NCBI GenBank assembly: GCA_017433825.1
Contig: JAFRGL010000019.1
Coordinates: 62,001 to 126,000 of the forward strand
Length of the DNA: 64,000 nucleotides
Reading direction: 5' to 3'
Origin: Eubacterium sp.
GTDB lineage: Bacteria; Bacillota; Clostridia; Lachnospirales; Lachnospiraceae
The translations under genes and the position numbers were made by a program. Below the pieces are notes generated by a model. The model was not told where the DNA came from and did no database searches. It was given only the letters and a program-made list of their open reading frames with translations. Positions 18,109 to 25,968 of this stretch are shown piece after piece. How positions within the stretch are numbered: the stretch's first letter is position 1; every line of letters begins with the position of its first letter.

Positions 18109-18675
18109 ATGGAAAACCCGCGTACGAAAAAAAGAAATGTAATACGAAGAGTATCGGCAGTTGTATGCATCGGCGTGCTTCTGGTTCTTTTCATTTTCAA
18201 AAACAATATCCTCCTGTCGTGGGGACTGTCCACCGGTTGGGGAATTAAAGCAATGAACCCGCTGTCTTTCCGGATTGAATATGATATAGACACATTTGGA
18301 TTTGGCGGCGAAGGAGAACGGTTTACCGTACTCCATACCGGGAGAGCGGAACTTATCGGTGAAAACACGATAAAAGCAGATGCGTCATATTACGCGGCAA
18401 AAGAAATGACTGTTGAATGGGGAACGGCGGTTTCACAGAAAGAAGCAGAGGGAATCAACCGTATAATCGGAGACCTGGATCCCTGGCGGAAGTGGCTTAC
18501 GGAAGGCTTCGAACCGGCCTGGGATATGGTATCTTTCGTCATTGACGATGAATATCTGCCGGATTTGCAAGACATTGACGCCTGGCTGAACATAAACGAA
18601 TCCGACGGTTCCTATTTCTATATTCTGCAGGATAGGGAGGCACAGCGGCTGTACCTGCTGGAACGCATTTGGTAA
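18109..18675 (+). CDS. Membrane-anchored protein of unknown function
   Basis: I do not recognise this 188 aa protein. It has a basic N-terminus (NPRTKKRNVIRR), one membrane segment at about residues 12-32, and an extracytoplasmic domain ending with a Tyr/Leu-rich tail. GGAGG at 18095-18099 is 9 bases before this ATG and directly abuts the in-frame ATG at 18100, so the later start is chosen. It has its own promoter and is convergent with the XRE gene. Confidence 0.7.
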   Translation: MENPRTKKRNVIRRVSAVVCIGVLLVLFIFKNNILLSWGLSTGWGIKAMNPLSFRIEYDIDTFGFGGEGERFTVLHTGRAELIGENTIKADASYYAAKEMTVEWGTAVSQKEAEGINRIIGDLDPWRKWLTEGFEPAWDMVSFVIDDEYLPDLQDIDAWLNINESDGSYFYILQDREAQRLYLLERIW

Positions 18676-18711
18676 GTTCAGCAAGGTAGATCCGTGCATT
18701 GACAAAAGGGC

Positions 18712-19356
18712 TTATAACCCCACACAGTCTTCCGGCCGGCAGTGCAGCGCATTTGCAAGACGGCGTACGGTATCGTAGGATGCCTTGCGGATGTCCTTCT
18801 GGCGCTGTTCATACTGCTGAATGGTTCTTAAAGGCACTTCGGAAGATATGGCCAGTTCTTTCTGCGTCATTTTCGCTTTTTCCCGCAGGACTTTAAGCGA
18901 AATCTGTCTGTTGTAGGCGGAAAGCCTCCGCAGACGGTCTATTTCCGCTGCGGCGTGTTCCGAATCCATCTCATGATATTTCTGATACATGGCCGCGAGC
19001 GCTGAGCAGGGAACTTCCGCAAACAGCGTCCGGAAAGAGCAGCAGGATTTCCATTGATACAAGGCAAGGGTAAAGCCCGTCCAGTACGCGTCTGAACGGT
19101 TGTAATAAACCGAGGTTTCCGTATCCGGAACATGTCCGGTCACGTTGAAGATGACTTCGCATGCCAGCTCTGGGCCGGACATGCCGGCAACAAACCTGGG
19201 ATTTCCCTGTTCAAACTGTGCGGCAACGCCGGACTGCACAAACAGTCTGGCAAACGGATCATAATCCATGTCAAGGTCATATACCGCATAATGCATCATC
19301 TGCGCCAGAACATTCTGTGCATTATCAATATACAATTCGTCGTATGCGCGGGTCAT
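18712..19356 (-). CDS. XRE-family helix-turn-helix protein, probable antitoxin/repressor
   Basis: 214 aa. Residues about 155-214 form a Cro/CI-type helix-turn-helix (KAKMTQKELAISSEVPLRTI...YEQRQKDI), unusually at the C-terminus. The N-terminal 150 residues contain WTGFTLALYQWKSCCSF and match no family I can name; clostridial proteins of this layout sit beside DUF3990 genes. Its start lies 32 bases inside the end of the DUF3990 gene, so the two are co-translated. Likely role: neutralises the DUF3990 protein and represses the operon through the dyad at 20039-20058. Confidence 0.75.
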   Translation of the reverse strand: MTRAYDELYIDNAQNVLAQMMHYAVYDLDMDYDPFARLFVQSGVAAQFEQGNPRFVAGMSGPELACEVIFNVTGHVPDTETSVYYNRSDAYWTGFTLALYQWKSCCSFRTLFAEVPCSALAAMYQKYHEMDSEHAAAEIDRLRRLSAYNRQISLKVLREKAKMTQKELAISSEVPLRTIQQYEQRQKDIRKASYDTVRRLANALHCRPEDCVGL

Positions 19357-20011
19357 TTGCTTTTATCTCCTCATCCAGAAAACGCGGCATGTACAGTTCG
19401 CCCTTTGTCCAGCCGTCCCTGTCCTGCCGAAAATACTGTTTTCTTGCGGCGGCATCCCTCTTTTGCCGTCTGGGATACCAGATGCCAGCATCCGTCGGTT
19501 CATAATCAATAAAATGTATTCTCCGATAGCTTTCTTCACTTTTCAATACAATGTGCTCGCCCAGTTTCCCCAGAAACATGGCTTCTTCCAGCTGTGAAAG
19601 CGTAATCGTTCCATTCAGGAAATCATTTGCGAAAGCAAAATAACTGTCATCGGCACGGTAACCGACGATCATATCCGCTTCTTTGTACGGTACGGAAAAT
19701 TCGGTCAGAATATACCGTTTCGCTTCCCTGGCAAGCCTTGCGGTTGTCTGGAATTTCCGATTTTCCAGCAGGATGGACAGCCAGTTCAGAATGGAATAGG
19801 AGCCGTCATTCAGCCGGAGAACCGTAAGGCCGTCTTCCTCACAAATATAATGGTTTACAAAACCGTCCCTGTTGCTGTCTACACTCCACTCTCTGGCCAG
19901 GTCGGCGTTTTCGGTGCAGTAGAAACCGCTGCCGTAATCATTATACGGTTTACTGCCGCCGTAAAAGGGCTTCTCTATGATTTTCTCCGAACCGTGAAAC
20001 AGTGTAATCAT
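19325..20011 (-). CDS. DUF3990 protein, ADP-ribosyltransferase-like candidate toxin
   Basis: 228 aa. The N-terminus, LFHGSEKIIEKPFYGGSKPYNDYGSGFYCTEN split around the GSK loop, matches DUF3990: the HGS strand, the YGSGFY(C)T strand and the following AREW helix are the arrangement of ADP-ribosyltransferase folds. Paired with an overlapping XRE gene it resembles a toxin-antitoxin operon. A strong promoter and a perfect dyad precede it. The target and actual transferase activity are unknown. Confidence 0.75.
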   Translation of the reverse strand: MITLFHGSEKIIEKPFYGGSKPYNDYGSGFYCTENADLAREWSVDSNRDGFVNHYICEEDGLTVLRLNDGSYSILNWLSILLENRKFQTTARLAREAKRYILTEFSVPYKEADMIVGYRADDSYFAFANDFLNGTITLSQLEEAMFLGKLGEHIVLKSEESYRRIHFIDYEPTDAGIWYPRRQKRDAAARKQYFRQDRDGWTKGELYMPRFLDEEIKANDPRIRRIVY

Positions 20012-20038
20012 CTTATACGCAGCTTTCTCTCAATAAGC

Positions 20039-20090
20039 AGTACTCCTACAGGAGTACTATGAGAATAGCATACTTTCATCCGGATGTCAA
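20039..20090 (-). promoter_or_regulatory. Promoter and operator dyad of the DUF3990-XRE operon
   Basis: On the minus strand TTGACA (20090-20085), a 17-base spacer and TATTCT (20067-20062) form a near-consensus promoter. Immediately downstream lies a perfect 9-base inverted repeat, AGTACTCCT (20039-20047) and AGGAGTACT (20050-20058), covering the expected start site: a typical autorepressor site. Confidence 0.75.
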
Positions 20091-20110
20091 ACCGGGTAGT
20101 TTATAAAGTA

Positions 20111-20186
20111 TTGTAATCGTAAGAATTAGTCGGACTTGTGACTTTTTCCCATGTTTCCGTGTCTGGAATAGTAAAAGGAATGTTGC
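20111..20186 (+). repeat. Duplicated promoter region, copy 1
   Basis: Bases 20111-20186 align without gaps to 21578-21653, sharing TTGTAATC, CTTGTGACTTTTT and GTGTCT. One copy precedes a secreted-protein gene and the other the sigma factor gene. Confidence 0.7.
20138..20164 (+). promoter_or_regulatory. ECF-type promoter 1 (secreted protein gene)
   Basis: GTGACTTTTT (20138-20147), 11 bases, GTGTCT (20159-20164). Read as an ECF promoter, TGTGAC is the -35 and CGTGTC the -10. The same two blocks with the same spacing occur at 21605 and 23147. It lies about 180 bases before the gene at 20343. Confidence 0.65.
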
Positions 20187-20342
20187 GTAACAATTGAAAC
20201 CGAAAGTAGAAATTGGTTATCTGGTTGAAAGTAAGGTTTTGATAATCTTATATGAGGAGGTGCTGCCAATGGGCATTTGAGATCAAAACAGAGATAGAGC
20301 TTAAAAGATACAAATGTTGAATCCATTGAAGGAGAAGTCAGA

Positions 20343-20990
20343 ATGAATTTAATAAAAAAAACCATTGCTCTTTTGCTTTCATTAATCCTTATCTTCTCTA
20401 TATCTCCGGTTTATGCGGATATGCAATTAGATACAGATGCGATTTACAAAAAGGGATTAGTGGAAATAATTGAAATTGACAACACCCTCTATTCGTATGC
20501 TTATTCATTAGATGAAACAAATTGCAGGGTAATTACAATTACTAATCTCGATGATAATAGGTCTGACATAGTAAAATACGATAGGAATAATGGAATTATT
20601 TCATTGAACAATAACGAAATTGGGAAGATGGAAATCATATTTGATTCCAATGAATCAGAAACAGATTCAAGAGATTCCCAACTTAGAGGTTGGACGTATA
20701 TGGGAAGTGACAGCCAGTATATAACCTGGGGAATGGCTGTTGCAATGGGCGTGCTTGCTGCGATAATCGCGGCAGCAGCCGGAGGGATTGGTGCAGCTGC
20801 TGTAATTGCCTGTATGGGAGCGAGTGCGCTTGGTGTTTTAGCATCGGCTGCAGGAGGAGGTACAGTATATGTTGATATGTATTTCCAACAGTATACCCCT
20901 ACCACTTCACAGTTTAAGGAGTATTGGAAATTCGTAGCTAGTACTGGGGATTCTTATGGCTATTATGAACATTACTTCCCTATATGCTGA
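20343..20990 (+). CDS. Secreted protein with Gly/Ala-rich hydrophobic core, bacteriocin-like
   Basis: 215 aa of unknown family. A signal peptide covers residues 1-25 (cleavage after VYA). Residues 26-115 are polar and could be a propeptide. Residues about 130-173 are a long Gly/Ala-rich hydrophobic stretch (AAIIAAAAGGIGAAAVIA), followed by an aromatic tail ending YYEHYFPIC. Such a layout is seen in pore-forming bacteriocin-like precursors, but there is no sequence match I can claim. AAGGAG precedes the ATG. It lies behind ECF promoter 1 and is followed after 4 bases by a two-helix membrane protein that could give immunity. Confidence 0.75.
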   Translation: MNLIKKTIALLLSLILIFSISPVYADMQLDTDAIYKKGLVEIIEIDNTLYSYAYSLDETNCRVITITNLDDNRSDIVKYDRNNGIISLNNNEIGKMEIIFDSNESETDSRDSQLRGWTYMGSDSQYITWGMAVAMGVLAAIIAAAAGGIGAAAVIACMGASALGVLASAAGGGTVYVDMYFQQYTPTTSQFKEYWKFVASTGDSYGYYEHYFPIC

Positions 20991-20994
20991 GATA

Positions 20995-21207
20995 ATGAAG
21001 AACCTTAAAAAGATATTATCTGTTGTGTATGTTGCTATTTGTTCATCAGTTATAACACAACTAATCGTTTGCTTAATTGTAGGTGAAACTACTGTAACTA
21101 CAATAATTGTTCGAGTTGCTCTTAGAATAGAACTCCCGATTTGTGTGGCCATAGCCGTTATCAAGGCAATCATTGTCTGTAATAGCAAAAAGCAGGGAAA
21201 ATATTAA
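20995..21207 (+). CDS. Small two-helix membrane protein, possible immunity protein
   Basis: About 70 aa, mostly two membrane segments (ILSVVYVAICSSVITQLIVC and a second from VTTIIV to KAIIV) with a basic end. The start chosen is the ATG 4 bases after the preceding stop; in-frame ATGs inside the previous gene are possible. No good ribosome binding site, so translation is probably coupled. AT-rich like its neighbour. Function unknown; position suggests immunity or export help. Confidence 0.5.
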   Translation: MKNLKKILSVVYVAICSSVITQLIVCLIVGETTVTTIIVRVALRIELPICVAIAVIKAIIVCNSKKQGKY

Positions 21208-21490
21208 TCCTCAAGTAAAGAAGAAAGAGAAGTCGCTTAACAATAGGTTTTGCCTACTATCCCAGTCCGCCACTTATAGTGGCGGATTCTATAAAACTCA
21301 TAATCCGGAGACTTGTTCAAACTTTATGTTACGCTTGCTGTTTAATGAAATGAATGATTATTACCGAACAGCCCTTTTACTATATATACTTTATAGAGGT
21401 GATGTGTGTCATTTCAGCAGCAGCCAATCAGATACCGGCTCTGTATCATTTGTTTTCTGATAATCAATAAAGCAGTTGTTATATTATACG

Positions 21491-21527
21491 GAAACCGTTA
21501 CGTTCAGTGGCGGTTTCTGCATTTTTT
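21491..21527 (+). terminator. Terminator
   Basis: GAAACCG (21491-21497) pairs with CGGTTTC (21511-21517), extendable by G-U pairs, followed by a T-run at 21522-21527. Confidence 0.65.
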
Positions 21528-21577
21528 GCGTACTTAATGAGCTTTCGCTGGCTTCTGATTTATTAACTCTTAATAGA

Positions 21578-21653
21578 TTGTAATCATAACAGTTAATCGC
21601 GCTTGTGACTTTTTCTCCAATTCCGGTGTCTAAATAATAAAATGTTTTTGCGG
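21578..21653 (+). repeat. Duplicated promoter region, copy 2
   Basis: Ungapped relative of 20111-20186, offset by exactly 1467 bases; see that entry. Confidence 0.7.
21605..21631 (+). promoter_or_regulatory. ECF-type promoter 2 (sigma factor gene)
   Basis: GTGACTTTTT (21605-21614), 11 bases, GTGTCT (21626-21631), about 120 bases before the sigma factor start. Its presence here implies autoregulation. Confidence 0.65.
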
Positions 21654-21754
21654 AATCAGTTTCAGCCGGTTTCACAGACCTTTTATTGATCGTTGCCTTG
21701 CAGCCGTGGATACATATATAATTGTATATATATTTCAGGAAGGAGGGATACGGC

Positions 21755-22243
21755 TTGGATGAGAAAGATTTTCAGCTCCTGTATGAGACACATTACCGGG
21801 CTTTGAAAAACTATCTGACTGCACTGTGTAAAAATCAGGCTGACGCGGAAGATCTGACCCAGGAAGCATTTCTGCGTTATGAAAGCCGTCTGCCTTCCTT
21901 CCGAAGGGAATGCTCTGATTTTACCATGCTGTGTAAAATCGGTAAAAACCTGTGGCTGAACCGTAAGCGGAAAGAGAAACGCCTGACGCCTCTTCCTGAA
22001 CAGCCGCCGGATCTGAAAGCGGACAGTTTTGAAGAGAAGCTGGAAGACGAAGACGAAGCCCTGCGTATCCACCAGGCGCTTCATAAGCTGCCCGAACCTT
22101 ATAAGGAAGTATTCATGCTGCACATATTCGGGGAACTGAATTTCAGGAAAATCGCCGCACTGTTCGGGAAATCGGAAAGCTGGGCAAAGATGACTTTTTA
22201 CCGGGCAAAGGCGAAGATTGTGAAAAATTTGGAGGAACAATAA
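21755..22243 (+). CDS. ECF-type RNA polymerase sigma factor
   Basis: Directs RNA polymerase to a small set of promoters in response to envelope signals. 162 aa from the TTG at 21755, which has AGGAGG 8 bases upstream (an earlier in-frame TTG at 21722 lies before that site). Region 2 is visible as YETHYRALKNYLTALC...ADAEDLTQEAFLRY, and region 4 as LPEPYKEVFMLHIFGELNFRKIAALF with a recognition helix after it. The next gene, starting directly after the stop codon, is its anti-sigma factor. Three matching promoter elements lie within 3 kb. Confidence 0.93.
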   Translation: MDEKDFQLLYETHYRALKNYLTALCKNQADAEDLTQEAFLRYESRLPSFRRECSDFTMLCKIGKNLWLNRKRKEKRLTPLPEQPPDLKADSFEEKLEDEDEALRIHQALHKLPEPYKEVFMLHIFGELNFRKIAALFGKSESWAKMTFYRAKAKIVKNLEEQ

Positions 22244-23074
22244 ATGCGGGACAAAATATGCGAACTGGTTCGGGATCTGCTTCCGCTTTATATAGAGGGA
22301 GACTTAAGTCCCGAAAGTTCGGAAATCGTAAAAGAACATCTGGAAGAATGCGCCGACTGCCGCAGCCTGTATGACCGGATGGAAAAACCGATGGAGCTGC
22401 AAACCCCGGCGGAGCAGATAACGGCGCCGATTAACCGGATAAAGAAAAATGCCGTTTTAAAAATCCTGAAGGGCTTCGGCATCCTGCTTCTGGTGATTGC
22501 AGTGGCAGTAGCGGTGGCCGCCGTCATCTTCGCCAGACCTTTGTTTAACGGCTTTGAACCGGTAAACCAGGCAAATATATCCATTGAGATGGAAGACGGC
22601 CGTCCGGTGCTTATCATGGACGAAAAGGCGCAGGAAGGAAGACTGACTCTGATTCACCGGACCAATAAGGACGGCACGATAACCATGTATATTTCCTTCG
22701 GGGATTTCAAGTCGCAGTATCTGTTTGCGATGCGGACGGATGAGTATTATAGGGGAGAACTGTTTTATATTCCATTCAGATATGTACAATATGATGATAT
22801 GAATGGAGAAATAGATGGAGGAATTCGGACAAAAGACGGGAGCGCTGGAAGTTCCTGCTTAGTTTTTAAACCACTCAGAATCATTCTTCCGGAACAAGTC
22901 AAGAAGATATATTATTTACCTGACATTTCTATGAGTCAGACAGAATCATGGAGACGGAGTGTTTATTATAAACAGCTGACGGAAGCAGAGAAACAGGATA
23001 ACGCACTCATTTCCACCGATGGTTTTGATTTTTCTTCTTTGGATGAAGTAAAGTTGATATGGCAAAAAGAATGA
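22244..23074 (+). CDS. Membrane anti-sigma factor with zinc-finger (zf-HC2) domain
   Basis: 276 aa. The N-terminal cytoplasmic anti-sigma domain has the HxxxCxxC zinc motif (His32, Cys36, Cys39), then one membrane segment at about 75-97 and an extracytoplasmic domain of about 180 residues that presumably senses the signal. It starts at the base after the sigma factor stop, so the two are made in step. Known zf-HC2 proteins hold their sigma factor inactive until a signal arrives. Confidence 0.9.
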   Translation: MRDKICELVRDLLPLYIEGDLSPESSEIVKEHLEECADCRSLYDRMEKPMELQTPAEQITAPINRIKKNAVLKILKGFGILLLVIAVAVAVAAVIFARPLFNGFEPVNQANISIEMEDGRPVLIMDEKAQEGRLTLIHRTNKDGTITMYISFGDFKSQYLFAMRTDEYYRGELFYIPFRYVQYDDMNGEIDGGIRTKDGSAGSSCLVFKPLRIILPEQVKKIYYLPDISMSQTESWRRSVYYKQLTEAEKQDNALISTDGFDFSSLDEVKLIWQKE

Positions 23075-23146
23075 TTCTTAAAAGCGCCTTTAGAATACAG
23101 TTCTAAAAACTGCGAATACATGTAAAATACAAATTCAAAATATTGT

Positions 23147-23173
23147 GTGACTTTTTTCTCTACATATGTGTCT
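23147..23173 (+). promoter_or_regulatory. ECF-type promoter 3 (secreted protein/ABC operon)
   Basis: GTGACTTTTT (23147-23156), 11 bases, GTGTCT (23168-23173). The sequence around it is unrelated to the other two copies, so conservation of the two blocks and their spacing is not explained by simple duplication. Confidence 0.6.
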
Positions 23174-23196
23174 GAACATATGTAGAGAATTTTTTT
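23157..23196 (+). terminator. 13-base perfect hairpin with T-run
   Basis: TCTCTACATATGT (23157-23169) pairs with ACATATGTAGAGA (23176-23188), loop GTCTGA, followed by a T-run from 23190. It would terminate the sigma/anti-sigma transcript, but it also contains the -10 of ECF promoter 3. Confidence 0.7.
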
Positions 23197-23389
23197 ATAA
23201 GCATTGGATTGTTAATAGAAAACCGAACGTGGATAAGAACAGTATTTCAGAAAGGGGTGTTTCCGATGGGATAACTATGTAGTCTTTTTGATGTATTTCA
23301 AACTGGAGATGAGTGGGCAGTTTAAACACTGTAATGAAATGGTTTGAGAAAACACAGAATAATTAATAAAGCTAAGGAGATTTCGTTTT

Positions 23390-23875
23390 ATGAAGAAAAT
23401 TATTACATTTATATTGCTTATAGTGATGTCAATGTCATTAAGCGTGATGGCATTTGCTGAAGACAGTACTGAAGAAGACAAATCAGAACCAAACAGATCC
23501 AGCTATGCTTCTGCAACAATATCGGATAATGACAACAATCAGTATTTGGTTTCGGGAAGTGTATCTTATAGCGGTAAGAAGGGTAGTGTATCGACTTATT
23601 TTAAGAATACTTATGTACATGATGGATCTTCTGCAACGCAGCAGTTGATTTACAATGGCACGAAAACATTAGGTGCGCATGGAACAGTATGGCTTTCAGG
23701 GGGTGGGTACAATGACAGTTCTCTCGGTTCAATTTCTCATACCGTTTCATATACGCTTGAAACAACCTATAATCCCACGGAAACGTTCCTTTACAATATT
23801 ACTTATATAGTAGGTTCGCATGTGTTTTCATACAATGGGGCTTACTGGACGGCTTCGACATCTTTTCCGTACTAA
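23390..23875 (+). CDS. Small secreted protein of unknown function
   Basis: 161 aa with a clear signal peptide (residues 1-23, cut after AFA). The mature part is rich in Ser, Thr, Tyr and Gly (for example SGSVSYSGKKGSVSTYF), suggesting an all-beta extracellular protein; it has no Cys. It may be an antimicrobial or cell-surface factor; I do not recognise the family. It follows ECF promoter 3 and is 6 bases upstream of a lipoprotein gene, with an ABC transporter after that. Confidence 0.75.
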   Translation: MKKIITFILLIVMSMSLSVMAFAEDSTEEDKSEPNRSSYASATISDNDNNQYLVSGSVSYSGKKGSVSTYFKNTYVHDGSSATQQLIYNGTKTLGAHGTVWLSGGGYNDSSLGSISHTVSYTLETTYNPTETFLYNITYIVGSHVFSYNGAYWTASTSFPY

Positions 23876-23881
23876 TTAACC

Positions 23882-25219
23882 ATGAAAAAGGAACCAAGGT
23901 ATTCTTTCCTGCTTTGCGCACTGCTTTTTATCCTTTCGCTATGCAGCTGCGGCAGAAGCGCAAATGATACAACCGCATCCTCCGGCTTCTCTTTTACAAC
24001 GAAAGATGTGGTTACAGCGGAAAGAGAGATAGCCGGAGGCTTCGGGGCTTATCACGAAGGTTTCATTTTCTGCGACGGCGGCCTGCTGAAATATATGGCT
24101 TTTGAGGACGGCAAAACGCATGTGGTGTGCGCCGTCCCGAACTGCCTGCATAAGGACAGTAACTGCAGCGCATGGCTTGGCAGCTCATACTTAGGCGGTT
24201 ATGCCGCGTTCGTTAATGGACAGTACTACTTTATTTCTTATGATGAGGAAACCGGTTATCTGGATTTGAATAAGATGTCGCCGGAAGCCAGAGACAGGCA
24301 GAAGGTCTGTTCTTTCAATTACAACGACTATACCAGAGGCGAAACGGTATACAATATTAATTCCGTGGCCTATATAAAGAATGATATAGCCGTGATATCC
24401 TGTGAAGCAGGCACTCCGGAGGAGACAGAAAGTGAGGCAGGATTTACGTATTCCATTGACTGGAAGCCTTCCTGCGTTGTTGCAGATTTGCGGTCAGGCC
24501 GTGTAACGGATCAGCTGGACGGATACAGCGTGTATGCTGTCTATCCGGACTGTGTCTGGCTGGAGAAAGAAACCGCCGAAACAGAAAAGCTGACACAGGA
24601 AGAATATGCAGCCCTGGAAGATTCGCCATATCCGTCATACCTGGACTACCTGGCATGGTACTATCAGAACACGGAAACCTTTAGGGAAACATCGGTTTAC
24701 TTCCTGGACACCGGGGAACTGGTGCCTGTACATGCTATTCCCAACCTTCCCCGTATCGATGAAAGCGGCCTGGTGCAGTTTGACATAGAATCGGTTGATT
24801 TAGGCGTTTTCAACGGCAAGGTGTATTGTGAAACCGCGAAAGGTACAGGGTATGAGATATTCGGCATAGACATAGAAACCGGGACGCATTCTCTGGTCTA
24901 TACCATAGAAAACGGTTCGCCGTTGATTACAAATATGACGGATTATGATTCTATAATGGATAACGGCAAAATCCTGTTTGTCAGATATGAACAGGAATAT
25001 GGAACCGGCAACGGCATCGTCTGTACCCTTGATCTGGAAACGGGTGAAGTAAGGGAAATCTATACCGACGTCTGGAATGTCAAATACCGCATGGCCGGTG
25101 AAACAGACGACAGCTTCATCATTAATCCGGGTGACGGAAAACTCTACAGAATATTGAAGACGGATTACTATAACGGGGATTTCTCTTCCATGAAGGGGTA
25201 TCGTTTAAGATTTTCTTAA
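23882..25219 (+). CDS. Lipoprotein of unknown function
   Basis: 445 aa with a lipoprotein signal: hydrophobic core then SLCSC, so the lipid-modified Cys is near residue 22-24. The mature part has repeated strand-rich segments of the type YFISYDEETGYLDLNKM and CTLDLETGEVREIY, likely a beta-propeller, and an unusual VCAVPNCLHKDSNC motif seen in other clostridial lipoproteins. It probably sits on the outer face of the membrane and works with the ABC transporter encoded next. Confidence 0.75.
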   Translation: MKKEPRYSFLLCALLFILSLCSCGRSANDTTASSGFSFTTKDVVTAEREIAGGFGAYHEGFIFCDGGLLKYMAFEDGKTHVVCAVPNCLHKDSNCSAWLGSSYLGGYAAFVNGQYYFISYDEETGYLDLNKMSPEARDRQKVCSFNYNDYTRGETVYNINSVAYIKNDIAVISCEAGTPEETESEAGFTYSIDWKPSCVVADLRSGRVTDQLDGYSVYAVYPDCVWLEKETAETEKLTQEEYAALEDSPYPSYLDYLAWYYQNTETFRETSVYFLDTGELVPVHAIPNLPRIDESGLVQFDIESVDLGVFNGKVYCETAKGTGYEIFGIDIETGTHSLVYTIENGSPLITNMTDYDSIMDNGKILFVRYEQEYGTGNGIVCTLDLETGEVREIYTDVWNVKYRMAGETDDSFIINPGDGKLYRILKTDYYNGDFSSMKGYRLRFS

Positions 25220-25245
25220 ATTGTAGTGAAGGAATGGCGGCGAAA

Positions 25246-25968
25246 ATGAAGCTGCAGATAGAAAACATTTCAAAAGAGTACGGTTCAAAGCAGGTGCTTA
25301 AAGATTTAAGCGCCTGTTTTGAACCGGGCATCAATGCGGTGCTTGGGCCCAACGGCTCGGGCAAATCAACACTCATCAATATTCTGTGCGGCAATCTGAA
25401 ACCGGATGCCGGAACAGCTTATTGGAATGATACGGACATTATAAAAACGCCGGATTCTTTCCGCGCTGCGCTTGGCTACGTGCCGCAGACCATTGCGATG
25501 TATCCGGAATTTACGGAAGACGAATATCTCGGTTATATGGCGGTACTGAAAGGAATCGCAAGGCAGAACCGCGGGGACGAAGTGCGCCGGGTACTGCAGT
25601 GTGTCAGTCTCGAAAAGGAACACCGGCAGAAAACCAAATCACTGTCGGAAGGAATGAAACGCCGGCTTCTGATTGCCCAGGCGCTTTTGGGAAATCCGAA
25701 AATCCTTATCATGGATGAACCTACCGCCGGTCTGGATCCCGGCCAGCGCATCCTTTTTAATAAAATGCTGCTGGAGCTTGCGAAGGATAAGATTGTCATA
25801 TTTGCCACGCATATTGTGCCGGATGTGGAAAATATCGCAAGAAAGATTTTCTTTATCCGGGAAGGGCATCTGGTTCAGGAAGAGATTATCCAAACGGATG
25901 CCGGTTCTTATGATTTCATGACATCACTGGAAAAAAGATACTATTCCATTTACGGGGAAAATGAGTAA
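25246..25968 (+). CDS. ABC transporter ATP-binding protein
   Basis: 240 aa nucleotide-binding subunit. Walker A is GPNGSGKST near residue 34, the signature is SLSEGMKRR, and Walker B is ILIMDEPTAGLDP. The start is probably the ATG at 25246 (MKLQIENISKEYG); an ATG at 25234 touches the GAAGGA sequence and is less likely. It overlaps the permease gene by 8 bases. The type is that of ABC-2 export or immunity systems rather than nutrient import (no binding-protein-dependent permease). Confidence 0.9.
   Translation: MKLQIENISKEYGSKQVLKDLSACFEPGINAVLGPNGSGKSTLINILCGNLKPDAGTAYWNDTDIIKTPDSFRAALGYVPQTIAMYPEFTEDEYLGYMAVLKGIARQNRGDEVRRVLQCVSLEKEHRQKTKSLSEGMKRRLLIAQALLGNPKILIMDEPTAGLDPGQRILFNKMLLELAKDKIVIFATHIVPDVENIARKIFFIREGHLVQEEIIQTDAGSYDFMTSLEKRYYSIYGENE

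Larger units (their letters stand above)
21208..21754. other. Intergenic region before the sigma factor gene
   Basis: About 550 AT-rich bases with no convincing gene. It contains a perfect hairpin CCGCCACT/AGTGGCGG (21267-21285) without a T-run, a terminator at 21491-21527, and the second copy of the promoter repeat (21578-21653). A short open frame at 21173-21460 has no ribosome site and no recognisable features. Confidence 0.6.
23075..23389. other. Intergenic region, sigma operon to secreted-protein operon
   Basis: 315 AT-rich bases containing the third ECF-type promoter and a strong hairpin that overlaps it. GCTAAGGAG near 23371 is the ribosome site of the next gene. No gene seen. Confidence 0.6.

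Noticed and set aside
21173..21460. 95-codon open frame
   Set aside because: No ribosome site, overlaps the end of the small membrane protein gene and spans a hairpin; no protein-like features.
21484..21675. 63-codon minus-strand frame
   Set aside because: It covers the terminator and the ECF promoter repeat and has no ribosome site.
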